This document shows, one piece after another, positions 4,844 to 5,674 of a stretch of DNA of 5,674 nucleotides (its first letter is position 1; each line of letters opens with the position of its first letter). The notes under the pieces are model-generated. The model saw only the letters and a program-made list of their open reading frames with translations, was not told the origin of the DNA and ran no database searches. This DNA comes from Gammaproteobacteria bacterium. Its GTDB lineage: Bacteria; Pseudomonadota; Gammaproteobacteria; Steroidobacterales; GCA-2729495. Position numbers and translations under genes: made by a program. The stretch covers positions 1-5,674 of the forward strand of contig JAHDYN010000147.1 in the NCBI GenBank assembly GCA_023383735.1. The letters run 5' to 3'.

Positions 4844-5620
4844 TCAGACGCCGAGCGCGGTTTCCCGGGAGACCACCGGCCCGTCCTTTTCCCAGAACGG
4901 CGGGAAGCGCATGGCGACCGCCGAGCAGGCCAGCGCGGCGCCATGGAAGACGACGAACAACAGCGCATTGCCGAACAGCGTGAAGTGCGCCAGCGCAACG
5001 CACAGGAAAGGCATGTGCCCGAACAGCACCTTTCTGGCATTCGTCGCGCGGATGTTGTGCGGCGGAGAGACGTGGATATCCCACCACCCCGACTGGTAGA
5101 TCTGGCCGTAGCCGGCCAGCACGAAGAACACCAGCAGCGCGGTGCCCCAGCGGGCAAAACCGAACTCCTCGATCACGGCCCAGAACACCAGCGTCAGCTG
5201 GCCTGACGTGAAGCCCCAGGCCAGGCCGAAAACGATCTGCGGCAGCAGATACAGCTTGCGGTCGTGTGTCAGCGTGCCACGCGGCCACCAGTACACATAG
5301 GCCCAGACCAGCACCAGCAGCCAGATGCCGGTCAGCGCCAGCCACGATCCACTGCCGAGATTTTCGGGCGCGACAACCGGCGCATGCGCGAGCACCTGCA
5401 AGACGCCGGTGGCCCAGCTGATCACCAGGACCACGCTGAAATAGAGCAGTGCCCGCATCCAGGCCAGCCGCGGGCTGTGCACATTGTCCGGATGCCGGTT
5501 GCGCTCGACGAGAAACAGCTGCGCGAGGACCGAGGCAGCGAGCATCACGCCGAGCACCGCGTAGTCCTCCCAGCCGCCGCTGTAGAGATGTGGCGGATCG
5601 AACGAAGATTGCGCTGTCAT
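4844..5620 (-). CDS. Polytopic inner-membrane protein of unknown function
   Basis: The 258-residue protein has about six or seven hydrophobic segments, roughly at residues 19-38, 56-77, 93-111, 124-150 (long, perhaps two), 158-175, 199-219 and 220-237. No cleavable signal peptide is apparent. Likely conserved-looking features are YWWPRGTLTHDR (110-121), a glutamate pair in VIEEFG (151-152), and GWWDIHVSPPHNI (178-190), followed by His201, His211 and His225 within the last segments. The clustered His and Glu/Asp residues near the membrane would fit a metal or heme site, but that is inference. I do not recognise a named family. The start is supported by a G-run (minus strand, 5630 to 5625) just upstream of the ATG; the spacing is slightly short. 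The gene converges on the DUF1838 gene with 9 bases between them, and the 54 bases upstream, up to the window end, show no clear promoter. Confidence 0.8.
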   Translation of the reverse strand: MTAQSSFDPPHLYSGGWEDYAVLGVMLAASVLAQLFLVERNRHPDNVHSPRLAWMRALLYFSVVLVISWATGVLQVLAHAPVVAPENLGSGSWLALTGIWLLVLVWAYVYWWPRGTLTHDRKLYLLPQIVFGLAWGFTSGQLTLVFWAVIEEFGFARWGTALLVFFVLAGYGQIYQSGWWDIHVSPPHNIRATNARKVLFGHMPFLCVALAHFTLFGNALLFVVFHGAALACSAVAMRFPPFWEKDGPVVSRETALGV

Positions 5621-5674
5621 GCATCCCCCCGGAGTGCAGCCGTCAGCGACGCATGTTACGGCAGGCCGGGGAAG

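Overview
The window is GC-rich, densely coded DNA with strong G/C preference at third codon positions. It looks like chromosomal sequence from a pseudomonadote, probably a beta- or gammaproteobacterium. The gene content points to degradation of aromatic acids through CoA thioesters, including the oxygen-independent 4-hydroxybenzoyl-CoA route. The taxonomic guess is an inference from composition and gene families only.

Left part (1-2927): positions 192 to 1 on the minus strand hold the N-terminus of the [2Fe-2S] (gamma, HcrC-type) subunit of 4-hydroxybenzoyl-CoA reductase, which runs off the window. Divergent from it is a compact plus-strand unit: a GNAT acetyltransferase (325-876), a cysteine-free Rrf2-family regulator (917-1342) and a benzoate/4-hydroxybenzoate-CoA ligase (1344-2927), the last two separated by one base. 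The intergenic region is AT-richer than its surroundings. It carries a near-consensus plus-strand promoter (TTGTCA-N17-TATTAT), a weaker minus-strand promoter, and a 22-bp inverted repeat (AGTATT-N10-AATACT) overlapping the -10 elements of both. The ligase would make the aryl-CoA and the reductase would remove the para-hydroxyl to give benzoyl-CoA. The GNAT and Rrf2 genes resemble in kind the BadL/BadM circuit of Rhodopseudomonas palustris, in which BadL acetylates aminobenzoates and the product releases the Rrf2 repressor BadM. Here a pair of the same kind sits directly at a 4-hydroxybenzoate locus, which is the most interesting feature of the window.

Right part (2928-5674): a zinc-dependent medium-chain alcohol dehydrogenase (minus, 2960-4006) converges on the ligase. 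It is divergent from a DUF1838 protein (plus, 4091-4834), which in turn converges, with a 9-base gap, on a polytopic membrane protein of unknown function (minus, 4844-5620). These three genes alternate in strand, so they are not one operon. Their link to the aromatic pathway is only by neighbourhood. No RNA genes, mobile elements, CRISPR arrays or long repeats were found.
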